The translations under genes and the position numbers were made by a program. 64,000 nt of DNA from Ganoderma boninense (lineage: Eukaryota > Basidiomycota > Agaricomycetes > Polyporales > Polyporaceae), in the NCBI GenBank assembly GCA_002900995.3, contig CM035310.1, forward strand, positions 1,972,138 to 2,036,137, read 5' to 3'. The first letter of the stretch is position 1. Each line of letters begins with the position of its first letter. The notes beneath the pieces were generated by a model that was not told where the DNA came from, made no database searches, and was given only the letters and a program-made list of their open reading frames with translations. Positions 12,783 to 23,288 of this stretch are shown piece after piece.

Positions 12783-13194
12783 GGTGCCGCCGTCGACCCG
12801 GAGATGCTAGCCTCGTTTGTGTCCGCGCTTCTATTCTCTAGCACAACTGCTTCCACGTTGCTGTGAACAATCTACACATACTCTCTCTCTACTCGCCTCG
12901 ATCTCTGCTTTGTATCATATATACTCCCTCTGTAGTTATGGCTGTGGCAACGTAAGCGTTTTGATGTATATTCAATGTTTGTATTGTAGCTTGTCACAAA
13001 TCAATTTGTCTTCATTATTCGGAAGTTGGTGCTTGCAGCGAGGGAAAGAGCCTGAAGGCAGAGCACACGCGACCGAGCGCTACGTTGGAGAAAGCTGACT
13101 TGTAATCATCCTCATCGCTCAGTACACTCCCCTACTATTTACATGGCTACACCAGCCCGTAACAATCGGCATTATCACAATTGGTGAAGGTTTT
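12783..13194. other. Convergent intergenic, 3' ends
   Basis: Shared 3' region of the convergent Ish1-like and minus-strand GH18 genes. T-rich stretches near 12960-13015 are plausible polyadenylation regions. No gene seen. Confidence 0.5.
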
Positions 13195-14375
13195 TCAAGC
13201 CATTGGGACCATAAGCCATTTTCCTGCGTCGCTTGACATGCCGAGTTTACGCTTAGTGGAAAGCGTTGCCCTTGACGGTGGTGATCCAGTGGTGTCGGCG
13301 TGCGGGAACTGCTCCATCGTGTCAGTATGCACATTCTATTCTCACCAAAGCGCGCACGCGTACCTGGAAGGACATGATCCCGGCGTTCCAGCCACGCTGG
13401 ACGGCCTGCTGAACGCAAGAGTTGAGCGTGGCGGGAGACATGTACCCGCCGTTGGACTCGTCGGCGGGGATGCCTGGCTTGCCAATGACGAGTTTGTTGA
13501 GGTCTACGCCCGAATTTTGGATCTCGAAGACGGCGGAGCCACCCGCAGAGAAGAGGAGGGTGTTGCAATCCTCGTAGCCCGGGCTGGGCGACTCTGCGCC
13601 ACGACCATTCCTCATCAGCCCCATGACAAGGATCGAAGACGGGACTTTGTCACTCACGGTTGTAGAACTGGATGTTGTACCAGTCGATCAAACTACCGAC
13701 CGTCCTGTCGACGGTGAGGTAGCAGCCTCCGGGGCAGAAGCCCGGCTGGAACCACGGGCCGACCGGCGCGTGCGTGAGGATGAACTGGCCCTTGGGCAGC
13801 TGCAGGCGGAGGGTTTGGGTGAAGGTCGCCAACCACGCCTCGCCGACGCCGCTCTGGTTCCTGACGAGGGTAGTCTCCTCCCAGTCGATGTCGATTCCGT
13901 CCAAGTCGTGGGTGAGGACGAACTGGGCCATCGTGGTCGCCAGCGTGACGGGGTCCCTGCCACTCGACGTCGGCAGGTCCGTCTCGCCGAAGGCGGAGGC
14001 GACGATGGAGATACCGGCCTGGTTGTACTGCTGCTTGAGCTGCTGGCGCCTGGTGGGGTCCAGGTTCGCCCAGTTGAGGACCTGGTCGAAGGGGCCACTG
14101 GAGAGCAGGAAGGCCAGGTTGCTGCGAGCGCAGAGTAAGCGGGTGGCTGCCCCGACACTGCAAGAACCGGGTGCTCACATGACATTGAATCCCTGGATAC
14201 TGGCGAGAGGCGGGAGGACGTCGGGCCCAACGAACAGGTCGCTGTACACCACGAACTTGGGGCCCGGAGGGATCTGAGCACGACTCTGGATGGACTGGGG
14301 AGCAGCGGCCGCGAATGCTGCCAACGCCAGCACCGAGCAGAGGGTGAAGAGACGCGAGAATGCCGAAGTGAACAT
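13195..14375 (-). CDS. GH18 chitinase-like glycoside hydrolase, secreted (minus copy)
   Basis: Four exons on the minus strand (14375-14179, 14121-13658, 13593-13364, 13308-13195) give 334 residues. A signal peptide (LFTLCSVLALAAFAAAAP) precedes GPKFVVYSDLFVGPDVLPP. The catalytic signature is DGIDIDWEE, a complete DxxDxDxE with Glu acid/base. ILTHAPVGPWFQPGFCPGG and GSLIDWYNIQFYNQ match the plus-strand paralogue, but two introns that interrupt these segments in the plus copy are absent here. The C-terminal 38 residues after the last intron (FPHADTTGSPP...) diverge from the paralogue and depend on one acceptor choice at 13309. The function is as for the other copy: extracellular hydrolysis of a GlcNAc polymer. 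Confidence 0.88.
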
Positions 14376-14456
14376 CTTCAGAAGAGGGTGTGTGTGAGAG
14401 AGGTGGAGATGAAGGCCCGTTAGCTGGGTGAGGAACCTCTGCTGTCGTTGTTCTAC

Positions 14457-14464
14457 CTTTTATA
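14457..14464 (-). promoter_or_regulatory. TATA box of the minus-strand GH18 gene
   Basis: On the minus strand TATAAAAG lies about 85 bp upstream of the ATG at 14375. Confidence 0.65.
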
Positions 14465-14469
14465 TGCCT

Positions 14470-15526
14470 GGATGCCAGACGCCAATTGTGCGTCGCATCG
14501 TAGACAACCTGGTGAGCGTCGTACATAGTTCAGCCAAGTGTTCGCCATTCAGCTTAGGATGGCCGTTAGCGTTCAGCATTGTCGCTGGTTGATGAGTTTC
14601 ACGGCCGAAAGCCTGATGTGGGATGCAGTTGTGTATTCAGCGGCGCGGGAAGAAGGCAGAAGGATGATGTCGGGTGGCGCGCGACATCCATAACTCCGAA
14701 TGTCCACTTCTATCGGAGAGAACATTGTGTCCCATCTAAGAAGGCGAATAATGAGCATGCTCCGTTTGCGTGGGCGGGGCCACAGCGGAGGAAAGCTTGC
14801 TGAAAGCTCAAACCGTCCGTCAGATTGGCATGAATCTCCACCAAAACCATCACCGGGATGACTTACCGGCTGCTGTGCCATCTACGCCCGGTGCTTGCCC
14901 GGTGCACTGATCGTGATGTATAAGTAAAATGCAGCCGTGTGGGCGTTTACCATCTGCAGAAGACGGTTAACCATGTCACGCCATACCGATATCTGCGGCC
15001 GGTGTGAAAGCATCACAGCTGGCTAGTCAGCCACATACCGGGTTTGCTTTGCCCAATCGAGGCGAATTTGATGGTCTAAGTGCAAGGATCCGATATTTTC
15101 GACAAGACAGCACTCCCCGGTCGCAAACGAACTCGGAGGACACACCATCTCATTTACTTCATCGGCCGCCATTCGTTCAATCAAGCCTATCCTCGGTTGG
15201 CCGACCTACGAATGAAGTCGAAAGAACAAATGGGTGTTAGTCCAAGAGCCACCGACGCCACCCTGAAATGCGATCGTAAAACCTACCTTGACTGATATGC
15301 ATGCACGTGAGATGTGTCCAGGTCTGTGTCAGGCTCGTCCGACTCCTCACCTCAGCTGTCGATCGTCCAGTTGCGAGTAAGCCGAGCATTCTAGCAATGT
15401 ACAACAGATTTCATCCACGACATCACAAGATACCATACAACCCATCCGACATTCGTAGCTCGTAATTCGACGTATTCGTCGAATAGACGCGGGTCGCAAG
15501 AGGACCCGACTGCACCCACATTGCTT
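14470..15526. other. Intergenic, no gene seen
   Basis: Upstream region of the minus-strand GH18 gene and 3' flank of UBP6. No domain-bearing frame or RNA gene was seen. Open frames up to about 100 codons have no splice or promoter support. Confidence 0.5.
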
Positions 15527-17874
15527 CTAGACCAGCGGGCGGGCCCGGTAGAGCAGGACATACGCAGAAGCATCCTCTCCGCCCCCGGACAGCGTCTCGA
15601 GCTTCTCGGCCGGGAATATGGAGACTTTGTCATCATCAAACTTGTACCAGTCCTCGTCGTCCTCGTCAAGGGTGGGTCCGGAAGCAGCGCCGGAGCCGGA
15701 CGAGCTCTGCAGCGCGCGCTTCTTGACAAAGCCGATATAGTGCCCGGCGTCAGCCTCCGCGCCCTTGTGTGTCACGATCGCTATTCGTTTGGGGAAAGCA
15801 CGTCAGAATTCGTTCAACAAACGGTCCACACCGAAGAAGCGGACGGAAAGTGATTGCGAAAGAGCACGATGTTCGAAACACCGGGTGGTTTTGATAGATG
15901 AAGAAAACGAGAGACAGAAGAGACGCACCGACAAGCTCGTACTGTCCGGTCACACTCGCACCCACGTCCTTCTTCAAATCCGGGTGCACGAGCGCGTCAA
16001 GCTCCTTGCCCTCCTTCTCCCGGTACACGCTCTCGTCCTCGAGCTCTGCACCAGCGAACAGCCTTGCCGTTCTCAGTTCCTCCCTCCCCTTCTGGCGCAG
16101 GAGCGGACGAGGACTCGGCGGAAGGTTGCGCGACGGTTGAGGAGGATGCATCACCCATCTGGACATCGCCTTCTTTGTCCTTGGCGGGCTGGGCAGCCTT
16201 GGTGCGCTTCCGGACTTTGCGGCGCTCCGCACGCTCCTTCTCAAATTCTTTTAGCTTCCTACTGACGGGCAGAAGCTTCTCCTTGAGCTCGGGCGTCACG
16301 ATGTCAAGAGCATCGTATTCAGTCGGAAACTTTACTCTCCGCTATGATGTCATGTTACGTGGTTGCAGTGCACAAGGTTAGTCAGAGCAAGGAAGCGTTA
16401 GGCAAGAGTGCGCACCATAATCTTTGCCTTCTTGCCAATGTCTCGTTTCCACGCAAAACGGACCATATGGACGGTCAAGTACGATGGAAGACGTGACATG
16501 CGTTGAGTAGAAGTGTAGACAGCCTCCCGACCCAACGACGGGGATTGTTTCTCAATCTCGCCGTCAAGTGCCTGATGGTTAGTTTAAGTAAGAGTCAGGA
16601 AAGATCTCTCGAGGGTGACGCACTTCCATGATACCTTGCTGCAAGTAGTTGACGGCAAGAGAGATGTTACACGAAATCTTGAGCACCTTCTCGGAAGACT
16701 CGGACTCTGGCTCTTCCGACGCCTCAGACTCCTTCAACTTCAATCTACATCGGGAATATTCAATGGATGCGCAACGAAATACTCAGGTTGGACAGCTTAC
16801 GTTTGCCGAATCTCACCAGTCATGTACTGCTCTACGAACTTGCCAGTCGCAGTGGAGGAGCCTGAGGGTGGAAGGCCCGGAACGTCCTTGAGGGAGTTCG
16901 TCAGCTGTACCCAACATTCTTCTGCGTCTATGACGATGTCAGAGTGGTTGCAACGTATGTATTCAGATACGTTTCTCGCCTTGCTGAGCGTAACCAGCGC
17001 CTCCAAGGCCCTTGAAAGCGGAAGCTCCCGCACGCGACATCTCGGCGAACTGCGGGAACGCCTGACGGAGTGCAGAGAGGAAGATGGCGGGGGTAACGCT
17101 ATCCGTGGTGCCCGTCATGTCGGTATAGAGACTGCGGAGCGCCGATGGCAAGCCCGAAGGAGCGGAGCTAGCGAGCGCACATAAGAAACACGTTCTGGAT
17201 CAATGAATGCGGCAAGAAAGAGAAGAACGTACTTTTGGAGAGCGACTTGCAGCTCCGGGATGGCACGCATGGCCTGGAGAGTGGCATTCATATAGCATGT
17301 GTTGCCCAGATTCCGTAGCCCGACTGGTAGAGAAAGCTGCAATGGCGAACGGATAAGAGACGCAGAAGGAAACAAGAGTAAAAAGGCTCAGACTCACCGC
17401 CTGTGCTAATGCAGAATCGTCCATGTCTGGATTTTCGCGGGTTGGTTCTCCATACACTTCCGTGCCTCAGCTGATGGGGACGCACCTTCTAAAAATTGAA
17501 TAGGAGTCGATGGCGGTTTCGGAAGCTCTCCCGCGGCACCGATAACCATGAATGTTTGGCCCTGTCCATAGAGGAACATTAGGGCGGTAACGATGAAGCA
17601 AGATGGCTGCAGCTGACCGCCTTGGGGCCCACTTTACGCCAATCGGTGTCGTCCTACGTAGGCAGAAAGGATGGCAATGAGACAGGCACACCAAGAAGAA
17701 AGAACGGACGCGTACCTTGAGAATCCCGCCTTTGATCATGACCTTCATCCGGTCTGGCGGGACACCTGTGAGTTGGTAGACCGCGTCCTTGAAGAACGTC
17801 GGGGATTGATCGGGGTCGAGCTGCACATCATGGACCTTGCCAGCGTGCTTGATTTTGACGGCGATGGGAGCCAT
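15527..17874 (-). CDS. UBP6: Ubiquitin C-terminal hydrolase 6 (Ubp6/USP14), proteasome-associated
   Basis: A gene of about 11 exons. Exon 1 encodes an N-terminal ubiquitin-like domain (MAPIAVKIKHAGKVHDVQLD) that docks Ubp6 to the proteasome base. After the linker LEDMDDSALAQALSLP comes the USP catalytic domain with the Cys box GLRNLGNTCYMNATLQAMRA and QQDAEECWVQL. The His box is DAGHYIGFVKKR, followed by DDEDWYKFDDDKVSIF and AYVLLYRARPLV at the C-terminus. Ubp6 removes ubiquitin from proteasome-bound substrates. Two oddities are seen: a GC..AG intron at 16928-16979, needed for the conserved QQDAEECW, and an apparent one-base insertion in a GGGG run near 16,085-16,090. The insertion falls between the charged linker (VQMGDASSSTV) and AGAELEDESVYREKE. 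The gene is divergent to the BAP31-like gene. Confidence 0.9.
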
Positions 17875-18224
17875 TGTGGGTCGTTATGTTGTTGTACAAG
17901 TACACGGAGGAGGGAGGAGCGCAAGGAGCGTTTTTGTGGCTCAGGACGTGAACGCGTACGCGCACCACGCGCAGATCTCGATGACAAAGCTCCCCGCCGG
18001 CATTTCCCCGATATAGGCTCAACGCCAGGCCGGCCCGGGCCCAATGTCCAAGCGGGGCCGTAGAATGACGTCGTGGCGGCGACGTGTCTAGCGCGTCTCG
18101 GTGCTGCGGCGGTGTGCCAAAGGGCCATGTGCGTACCTGCCCGCACTTGCTCAAATACCTGCACCACCATCTCCTCCTCCCCCCAACCTCCTGCTTCATC
18201 TCATATCCCCACCCGCCACTCAAC
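17875..18224. promoter_or_regulatory. Shared divergent promoter, UBP6 / BAP31-like
   Basis: Only 350 bp separate the two divergent start codons (17874 minus, 18225 plus). The BAP31 side has a C/T-rich leader ending CACTCAACATGACC. No TATA box was seen on either side, which fits constitutive housekeeping expression. This is inferred from spacing only. Confidence 0.5.
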
Positions 18225-19157
18225 ATGACCGTGTAGTACGTGCCATATATTCTTGTCTCCAGTTTGAAGGCGAGCTGAACGCCGCCTTCCCAATGGCTGT
18301 TCTTTACACAGCTACACCCTTACCTTCCTCCTCCTCGCGGCCGAGATGGCTACCTTCGTCCTCCTGGTTTCTCCCCTTCCCCGCGTGGTCCGCAAGAAGC
18401 TCTTTTACTTCCTTTCGGAGAGCCCGTATGTCGCCAAGCTTGCGTATGGTATCAAAATAGCATTCATGTGCGTCTCCTGTTGCTCGGCTCCGAGCCCACG
18501 CCTCACCATGTTCCACAGCTTTGTCGCGATTCTCTTCGTCGACGCAGTGCAAAGGATGTGGAGAGTAACCGCTGAGGTCGATGTCTCCAAAACAGTCCAA
18601 GGCAGTGCAGACTTCCGCTCAGAGACCAACTTGGCCGCCCGCAAGTTCTAGTATGTGGCTCACCGATCTCTCGAGTTCGCTTTGCTGAACGTCTCCCCTA
18701 GCGCCCAACGGAATACCTATCTGACCGGTTTCTGCCTATTCCTCTCCCTTGTCCTCACACGAACCTTCAGCATCGTTCTCCAACTTATCCAAACTCAAGA
18801 GGACTACGCCAAGTTGAAGCAGACCGCGGTATGTCTCCATACGCCTACCCTCTATGCTTTCATTGCTGAGCCGTTGACGTATCCCATGTTGCACAGGGAG
18901 GCAAATCTGCTGGTGGTGATCAAGCCAAGCAGATTGAGGAACTCAAGACGAAGCTCGCTGCGGCGGAGAAGAAGGTAGCTGACTACGGTCGGTCCTTGAA
19001 CCCCTTTCAGTCCTTTCCCCATCATTCTGAACAGAATTTGTTGGCGTTGTCAGATATTGTAAAGAAGCAAGCAGAGCAGAATGCGAAGGAGTACGACCGT
19101 CTCGCCACCGAGTTCAACGCTGCGACGGGCAATATTTCCAACAAGCGCAGAGACTGA
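18225..19157 (+). CDS. BAP31/Yet3-like ER membrane protein
   Basis: Six exons (18225-18235, 18312-18467, 18519-18650, 18702-18828, 18897-18987, 19054-19157) give 206 residues in frame. The N-terminus MTVYYTLTFLLLAAEMATF forms helix 1, then SPLPRVVRKKLFYFLS matches the family loop. IKIAFIFVAILFVDAVQRMW forms helix 2, and YAQRNTYLTGFCLFLSLVL forms helix 3. The C-terminal half is charged coiled coil (QIEELKTKLAAAEKKVADY). BAP31 and yeast Yet1/Yet3 are ER proteins that assist cargo sorting and membrane protein quality control. The first exon is only 11 bp, which is why the start is easily missed. The C-terminus ends NKRRD without a clear KKxx retrieval signal. Confidence 0.9.
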
Positions 19158-19396
19158 GTGAATGAATACCAATGACCATCCGTCCTTCGTTCTGCATCGG
19201 TACATGGTTTCTCGCCTTGGGTAACATCGGACTATCGTATCGACTTCTTGTACAACGCGTTTCCATCAATGCACATGACTGATTTCAACCCTGCAATGAT
19301 CTCCATAACGTATGTAAGCCTCCGACATAGCGGGAGAGACCTCGAATGAGGAATTCTGTGTGGCAGAAAATGCGTCGTAAATTGACGAGAAAAAAG

Positions 19397-20434
19397 TGAA
19401 CCCTACCCGATTTGAACGGATGACCTTGAGGATACCCATCAAGTCAGTGTTGTCAACGTCAACGTCAATGCGTCAATCAACGTCAAGGAGTTTGACTGAC
19501 CCCGGTTGACGCGTCAATGACCCGTCAGTTGACGGGTCAAGAGTCATGTGATCTCCCTCGTCAACGGGTTAGCGGCTATTCCAGTCTATGGACTTCGCGA
19601 GAGTATGTCTACCCTGTGGGGCCTGTTTATGAACAATACAGGTGTTAGAAACACCGCGCGACATTGGAGGGCCACAAAAACGCAAATTTTAACCCCACGC
19701 GACCCTCACTTTATGCATGCTGCTTTCTCGAGCTCCAAATCTAGCCCGGGTCGTAGCTAGTACTGTCACTTGCCAGGACTCCTGCTTTGAAACAGCTGGA
19801 CAATCCGCTGCAACCTACTATTGTGCTGTGGTGCACGCATGCCAATATTGAAGTTGAAGCTCGTGCATGTATTGTGGCTGCCCAGCCATCCCCAACAACT
19901 TCGTTGTTATCGCGGGCTCTTAATGCCCGCGAGAACGACGAAGACTGCGTTAGCCCTTGCAAAACTTCAACAAAAATAGAAATAAAGACCGTATGCGTTA
20001 TTCAGGGCCTCCTTTACATTGAGTATCCGCTGGGCCTTATCCACGCGTGCCGCGGGGTGTCCAGGTAGGCACAGAGGTGGTCGGGCACGAAGATCAGATC
20101 GGAAAAACAATTAAAAATCTATGGGGATCACTGCTTGCACAAAACTTTTTATCTATGCCAAATCTATGCAACTCTGGGCACCTCGTCAAGGTGCGGTGTA
20201 TAGTTGCTCGCGATATCTAGCACGAACTCCACAGCCTGAAACACCGACCGTATATGTCCGCAGTACATATTTGTCAGCATTGACCGTTTCCCACGAGACC
20301 TTGACGGGTCAATCATTGACTTGACCCGTGGACCCCTTGACTTGACGCATTGACTTGACGGGTCATTGACCCGTCCATGACAACACTGCATCAAGTAGCT
20401 GGAATCTCACGCGCTACCGCTGCGCCAAGGGTTC
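19397..20434 (-). tRNA. trnW(CCA): tRNA-Trp (CCA), split by a transposon insertion in its intron
   Basis: Reading the minus strand from 20434, the acceptor strand GAACCCT pairs perfectly with AGGGTTC at 19404-19398. The D arm has GCGC/GCGC stems around AGCGGTA. The anticodon arm reads TGAGA-TTCCAG with anticodon CCA. Then come an intron of about 14 nt, the variable AGGTC, and the T arm ATCCG-TTCAAAT-CGGGT. The discriminator is A (19397), followed by a TTTTTT Pol III terminator at 19390-19395. Without the 944-bp insert and one target-site copy, the gene is 86 nt, or about 72 nt after intron removal. The D-arm segment TGGCGCAGCGGTAGCGCG closely resembles eukaryotic tRNA-Trp. One anticodon-stem pair (A31-C39) is mismatched. 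The insertion separates the A and B boxes by about 1 kb, so the gene is probably inactive. Confidence 0.85.
19445..20388. mobile_element. Non-autonomous hAT-type DNA transposon, 944 bp
   Basis: The element has 11-bp perfect terminal inverted repeats (CAGTGTTGTCA at the left end; TGACAACACTG at the right). It is flanked by a perfect 8-bp target-site duplication CATCAAGT (19437-19444 and 20389-20396). CAG-type ends and an 8-bp duplication are hallmarks of the hAT superfamily. Both subterminal regions, about 100 bp each, are packed with TTGACGGGTCAA-like palindromes and GTCAATGCGTCAA motifs, the expected kind of transposase-binding array. The interior has no transposase frame, so it needs a partner element in trans. 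It sits inside the intron of a tRNA-Trp gene. Confidence 0.9.
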
Positions 20435-21106
20435 TCGACGTTGCGTCACTTATACTTTTATCAATGGACTATTCTGAGGCTTGCTGATCCGAATTCCAAC
20501 TGCGGGCTTTCGTCACACCATACCAACAACACACCCAACAGCCCTACTCGACACCGACAACTGCTTCGGACAATGGAACTGAATTTGACCCTGCTGCGCG
20601 GTTTCTCTGATAGGTAAGCAAACCTATATCCCGAGCTGTCGGCGTGAACTTGAAGCTTTGCGATGATCGAATCAACTTGACTGCTCTATGTGGACGAATG
20701 CGATGGGGAACAGGGCCCAAACCTGAAGATGTTTCTCATGTTACTGAGAAACCTTCCTATTGCGACGGGATTGACGTGGCTACCCTACTACATACAGCAT
20801 GACCAACGGAGAATCGACATGGCCACATGGGAATGTGTTCGCAGCCCGATGCCAACCGTGACAAATCCATCTTGCGGTTACTTGCTTTTTCCCGCAAGTG
20901 GCTTTGCTGTGCACACGAGCATGACGCAAGCACGGCCCGAAGATCGCGAAAGGAGAAGAGGTGGGTCAAGAATCTGGATGTTCAGTATACTAGGCGAAGG
21001 AACGCTGATTGTCCATGTTGTTGTTTCGGTGTTCAGCTGCCGGCTTGCGACAACCCTTCACCGCCATGGCCACAGCATCATCTCGCTAGCGGACGATCCT
21101 AGTCAA
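20435..21106. other. Intergenic, possible untranslated leader only
   Basis: The segment near 20500-20575 looks like a C/A-rich leader followed by ATGG and a short 14-codon frame with a GTAAGC donor at about 20614, but no continuing exon could be matched. The 3' part is the upstream region of the gene that starts at 21219. Confidence 0.35.
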
Positions 21107-21114
21107 TATAAACC
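21107..21114 (+). promoter_or_regulatory. TATA box of the 21.2 kb gene
   Basis: TATAAACC lies about 112 bp upstream of the ATG at 21219. Confidence 0.5.
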
Positions 21115-21218
21115 GTGTCCCGGTGCTAGAGCGGTGCAAATGCGCTTGTAAATGCCGTGTTCCGCATAGTCATCAGCACCTTACAGCTTCCTGAGCGTTC
21201 CTGAAAGATCCTGAGTCC

Positions 21219-21962
21219 ATGGAGAAGCAGCCTCAGAACCCTTCAGAAGCCTCAGACTCTAAGTAAGCCCAACTTAGAGTCTTTCATGGCGTTCAACGAC
21301 CCACTTCTTCGTCTTTTCATGTACTGACGACCACAGACCGCCCGAATACTTCCCACTCTACCCTCTGCTGCTCAGATAACCTTGCGGAATTCATCGGCGC
21401 CTCGCGACACTGGGAGAGCACATGGCTTGGCATCCTTTCCGCGTACTGCGATATCACTCGTTTCAAGCTGCGCTGGATCACCTTGAATACCAATACTCCC
21501 GTCGGACCATTGAACTACATCCTCCGATGCCCATATGTCCACTTCCTTCTGATCGACGAAGGACGACTCACGGGCTACCAACAGCACGGAGACTCTACCC
21601 CGAAGGTCCAACCCATCTCGCACCACGGAGTGGGTCTCCGATTCGTCTCCGATCTATGTCGTTTCGCACTGAAACTATGTGCGTACCTTGCTCCCTTGAT
21701 CGCTCGTGCTGCCAGTGCGCTCATGGCAAGACGGCACATCTACATCTCTGAGTGTGCGCAACGAAGATGGGGGGCCGCCATTGCCGGATTGCTCTGCGGA
21801 CCGGTGGTGACTCGGATGCTGAACACAGAACACAGTATTTATACTTCAGGAGAAAGCTACATGAACGTCCATAAGCCACACAGCACTGCGGTGACGTCTA
21901 ACGCAGTCGGCACACATCCAACAGCGCAAGATGTCCGACCTTCGTTTTGTTCGGTTCGATAA
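21219..21962 (+). CDS. Unrecognised protein, probably frame-disrupted
   Basis: Exon 1 (21219-21262; MEKQPQNPSEASDS) ends at a good GTAAGC donor, and a fitting acceptor lies at 21336. The directly spliced frame stops at 21380. The next frame downstream is longer and protein-like (AEFIGASRHWESTWLGILSA, LNYILRCPYVHFLLIDEGRL) up to about 21,650, then becomes doubtful. A one-base shift between the two frames is needed, perhaps at the CCGCCC stretch after the acceptor. I do not recognise a domain. The 3' end overlaps the start of the GNAT gene at 21931, so the true stop is probably earlier, or the last part is untranslated. Confidence 0.35.
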
Positions 21963-23288
21963 CGTCAAGACCTTCCTCGAGACCACCAAACAAGCTGACG
22001 ACTACTTGATGAAGGGCTCCGGCGCGATCAGCATCGTCGACTACAGGAATGGCCCGACAGATCCCGCCCGGGTTTTCTACCTGGCGATTTACAAGGGCGA
22101 AGCACTCCTGTGAGTGCCTCTACAAGACTATCGCATATTCCAGCTGATCGTGGAACTCGTTTCTTACAGGATCACTTTCGTATACGGCGTGCTAGAAAGA
22201 TTCCCGTGGGTTCTCTCCGTGCCGCGACGCGCCGACGATCTCTTAACCCCAGAGACCCTCACCTCGGCCGCGACTCTCCTCGCCAACTCTGTTCTCAGGC
22301 TCCAGATCCGTGATCGGGTTATCACAGATCCCATGAAGGTCTTCGGTGTAGAGGAGCCCGTGAATGCTTTCCTCGCAGCATGGGTCACTGCTCAACGTGC
22401 TCGCGGCCAACGCCTCCGTCTCACTCCGAATCCATCCACCATCATTGTCACCTATGCGACCAGGGATACATTCTCCTCCCTCGCCCCCCATACGCCGTCA
22501 TCGACACAACACCGCATCTACCGTGCATCCGTCTCCGACCTCGAGTCCCTCATTCCATTTTACACCGCCCTATTCAACACTACCCCCCGGCCAGCACCCA
22601 TCACGCCCACCGACGCCGTCACGAAGCTACAAACCGCCCTCCAGGCGGGGCTCATCTGGGTCTGCCGCACGAACCACGGGCTGTCCGCCTTCGCCGAGCT
22701 TGGGCGTGTCACCCCACGGACCATCACCATCCGCACGGCGTACGTCGCCCCAGAGCACCGCCAGCGCGGCGTCGCGGAATCGCTCGTCCGCGCCGTCTCG
22801 CGGTACTACCTCGGCCTGGGCACAACAGACCTGACAGCCGTCCCCAGGGGCCGCCCCCGAGGGCGTGAAGGACCGCATCAAGCTGGCCGTGGCGAACGTT
22901 TCCGCCGAGGGCGCATATCGCACCCCTCGGCTTCCTGCTTCCCGACCGCTCCCAGGATGGCGGCGTGCTCGCGGGGGGAGTCGACCCCGCCACAGGACGC
23001 CAGGGGTGGTACAGTGCGATATTGCGAGGGGCGGAGCCTGAGCCGGAGGCTTCTGCGCTGACTCGCAGGGGAAACGGTGAGCATTTTGTCGTGGAAAGGC
23101 CCTCTGGAAGCCTGGACGTTGATGATTTTTGTCATGAAAGGGTGCGGATATCGGAACGAAGCCTCTTGGATGCCCGATCTGTGTATTTACTACATCTAGT
23201 CGTGATACTTTTCGATACACCAACACTCGGCTGTCCCATATTCCTCATACGGGCTATCCTCACCGTCCTCCACGGTGTTTCAGGTTGA
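21931..23288 (+). CDS. GNAT-family N-acetyltransferase, two apparent frameshifts
   Basis: Exon 1 (21931-22109) and exon 2 (from 22170) are joined by a 60-bp intron. The product begins MSDLRFVRFDNVKTFLETT. The acetyl-CoA-binding region is recognisable: LIWVCRTNHGLSAFAELGRV, then RTITIRTAYVAPEHRQRGVA (motif A, R-x-x-G-x-A) and ESLVRAVSRYYL. Beyond it the frame breaks twice. One extra C in CCCC near 22842-22845 moves on from TAVPGAAPEGVKDRIKLAVA. A second, near 22922-22925, moves into TLGFLLPDRSQDGG and GVDPATGRQGWYSAIL. Both continuations match the normal C-terminal half of fungal GNAT proteins. As written the first frame ends at 23061. The 3' limit given is the end of the third frame and is uncertain. 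Substrate unknown. Confidence 0.65.

Noticed and set aside
13693..14526. Long minus-strand frame rich in Arg/Pro overlapping the GH18 gene
   Set aside because: It is an out-of-phase shadow of the real exon. The in-phase frame has the GH18 catalytic motif and the shadow has no domain.
16070..16180. A 109-bp or 43-bp intron to explain the UBP6 frame change
   Set aside because: Both are formally possible (GTGATG..GGTGCAG or GTCGCG..GCCAG) but have weak donors. An extra G in the GGGG run explains the change more simply and fits the pattern in other genes. Transcript reads would decide.
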